A stretch of 64,000 bases of DNA from assembly GCF_009712425.2 (NCBI RefSeq), contig NZ_VCJR02000002.1, positions 682,001 through 746,000 on the forward strand. The letters are read 5' to 3'. The stretch is from Aquisalinus luteolus (GTDB lineage Bacteria > Pseudomonadota > Alphaproteobacteria > Caulobacterales > Parvularculaceae). A program made the translations under genes and the position numbers. Below, one piece after another: positions 63,834 to 64,000 of this stretch (the stretch's first letter is position 1; each line of letters starts with the position of its first letter). The notes below the pieces were generated by a model. The model searched no databases and was not told where the DNA came from. It was given only the letters and a program-made list of their open reading frames with translations.

Positions 63834-64000
63834 GCCAATCGACCAATTTTCCCGAGCCGGTAAACCCCGCCGATCCCATGCGCTGGGATGGCGAGGCAGA
63901 GCTGCCCGAACGCCGCACCAATATGGATATCACCCTCAAGCACCAGTTCGAGGCGACCATCATGCACGGCATGTTCTCGCTGATGGAATTAATGGGCGTG
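63830..64000 (+). CDS. Probable lipid A acyltransferase (LpxL-like), 5' part only
   Basis: The frame opens at ATG 63830, overlapping the lpxK stop, and runs off the window after 57 codons: MSQSTNFPEPVNPADPMRWD, then TLKHQFEATIMHGMFSLMEL. The segment from TLKHQFEA resembles the N-terminal membrane-facing helix of LpxL/HtrB acyltransferases. Position after lpxK fits completion of lipid A acylation. The catalytic domain is outside the window, so the call is tentative. Confidence 0.5.
   Translation, partial: MSQSTNFPEPVNPADPMRWDGEAELPERRTNMDITLKHQFEATIMHGMFSLMELMGV

Overview
The window is about 60% GC, densely coded chromosomal DNA from an alphaproteobacterium. This rests on the gene families seen: ileS-lspA-DUF3035, a DUF374 acyltransferase-waaA-lpxK cluster, DUF2093, a TIGR01459-type HAD protein, a TIGR03862-type flavoprotein, and a CIRCE-controlled groESL operon. 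The style (many small secreted proteins and lipoproteins, few paralogues, no transposases) suggests a marine Caulobacterales/Hyphomonadaceae or Parvularculales relative, but that placement is an inference. No rRNA, tRNA, CRISPR array or complete mobile element was recognised.

Layout. 1-8 kb: ribD (cut by the window edge) behind an FMN riboswitch, two tandem TPR/TonB-C-like secreted proteins, hisS, and a NarL-type two-component pair. 8-15 kb: MarC protein, an iodotyrosine-deiodinase-like nitroreductase, APC permease, mutL, ttcA, two lipoproteins. 15-23 kb: ileS-lspA-DUF3035 operon, DUF3011 protein, ribF, HAD phosphatase, OsmC, SRPBCC protein, a small 2OG-Fe(II) oxygenase. 23-27 kb: OmpA lipoprotein and groESL with its CIRCE operator, then an AT-richer P63C-domain gene with a cluster of palindromic operator-like sites. 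27-34 kb: a MliC-META lipoprotein, an acidic exported protein, and a five-gene leftward operon of two CPBP membrane proteases, a pseudouridine synthase, a DUF429-like protein and rsmD; then tadA. 34-48 kb: ACAD10/11-like dehydrogenase and, 7 kb away, the matching ACAD10/11-type phosphotransferase, plus secreted paralogues, a serine hydrolase, a Mpl-like Mur ligase, msrA, a dienelactone hydrolase and a GST. 48-57 kb: trhO-purD, a lipoprotein metallopeptidase pair, xseA, DUF2093, an M23 peptidase and a Kazal lipoprotein. 57-64 kb: MsbA-like exporter, a cytosine-deaminase-like amidohydrolase, DUF374 acyltransferase-waaA-lpxK and the start of a likely lipid A acyltransferase, i.e. a lipid A/LPS assembly block.

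The most unusual signal is a pair of roughly 127-base intergenic elements (42321-42448 on the minus strand, 57154-57279 on the plus strand). Each has a 35-base hairpin followed by a branched palindrome. The cores are nearly identical, the stems differ by compensatory base changes, and the outer arms are wholly different in sequence yet still self-complementary in each copy. I know no described family that matches. Other points of interest are the operator array in front of the P63C gene, the deiodinase-like active site, a REP-type palindrome that supplies the last codons of a flavoprotein gene, and the split ACAD10/11 pair.
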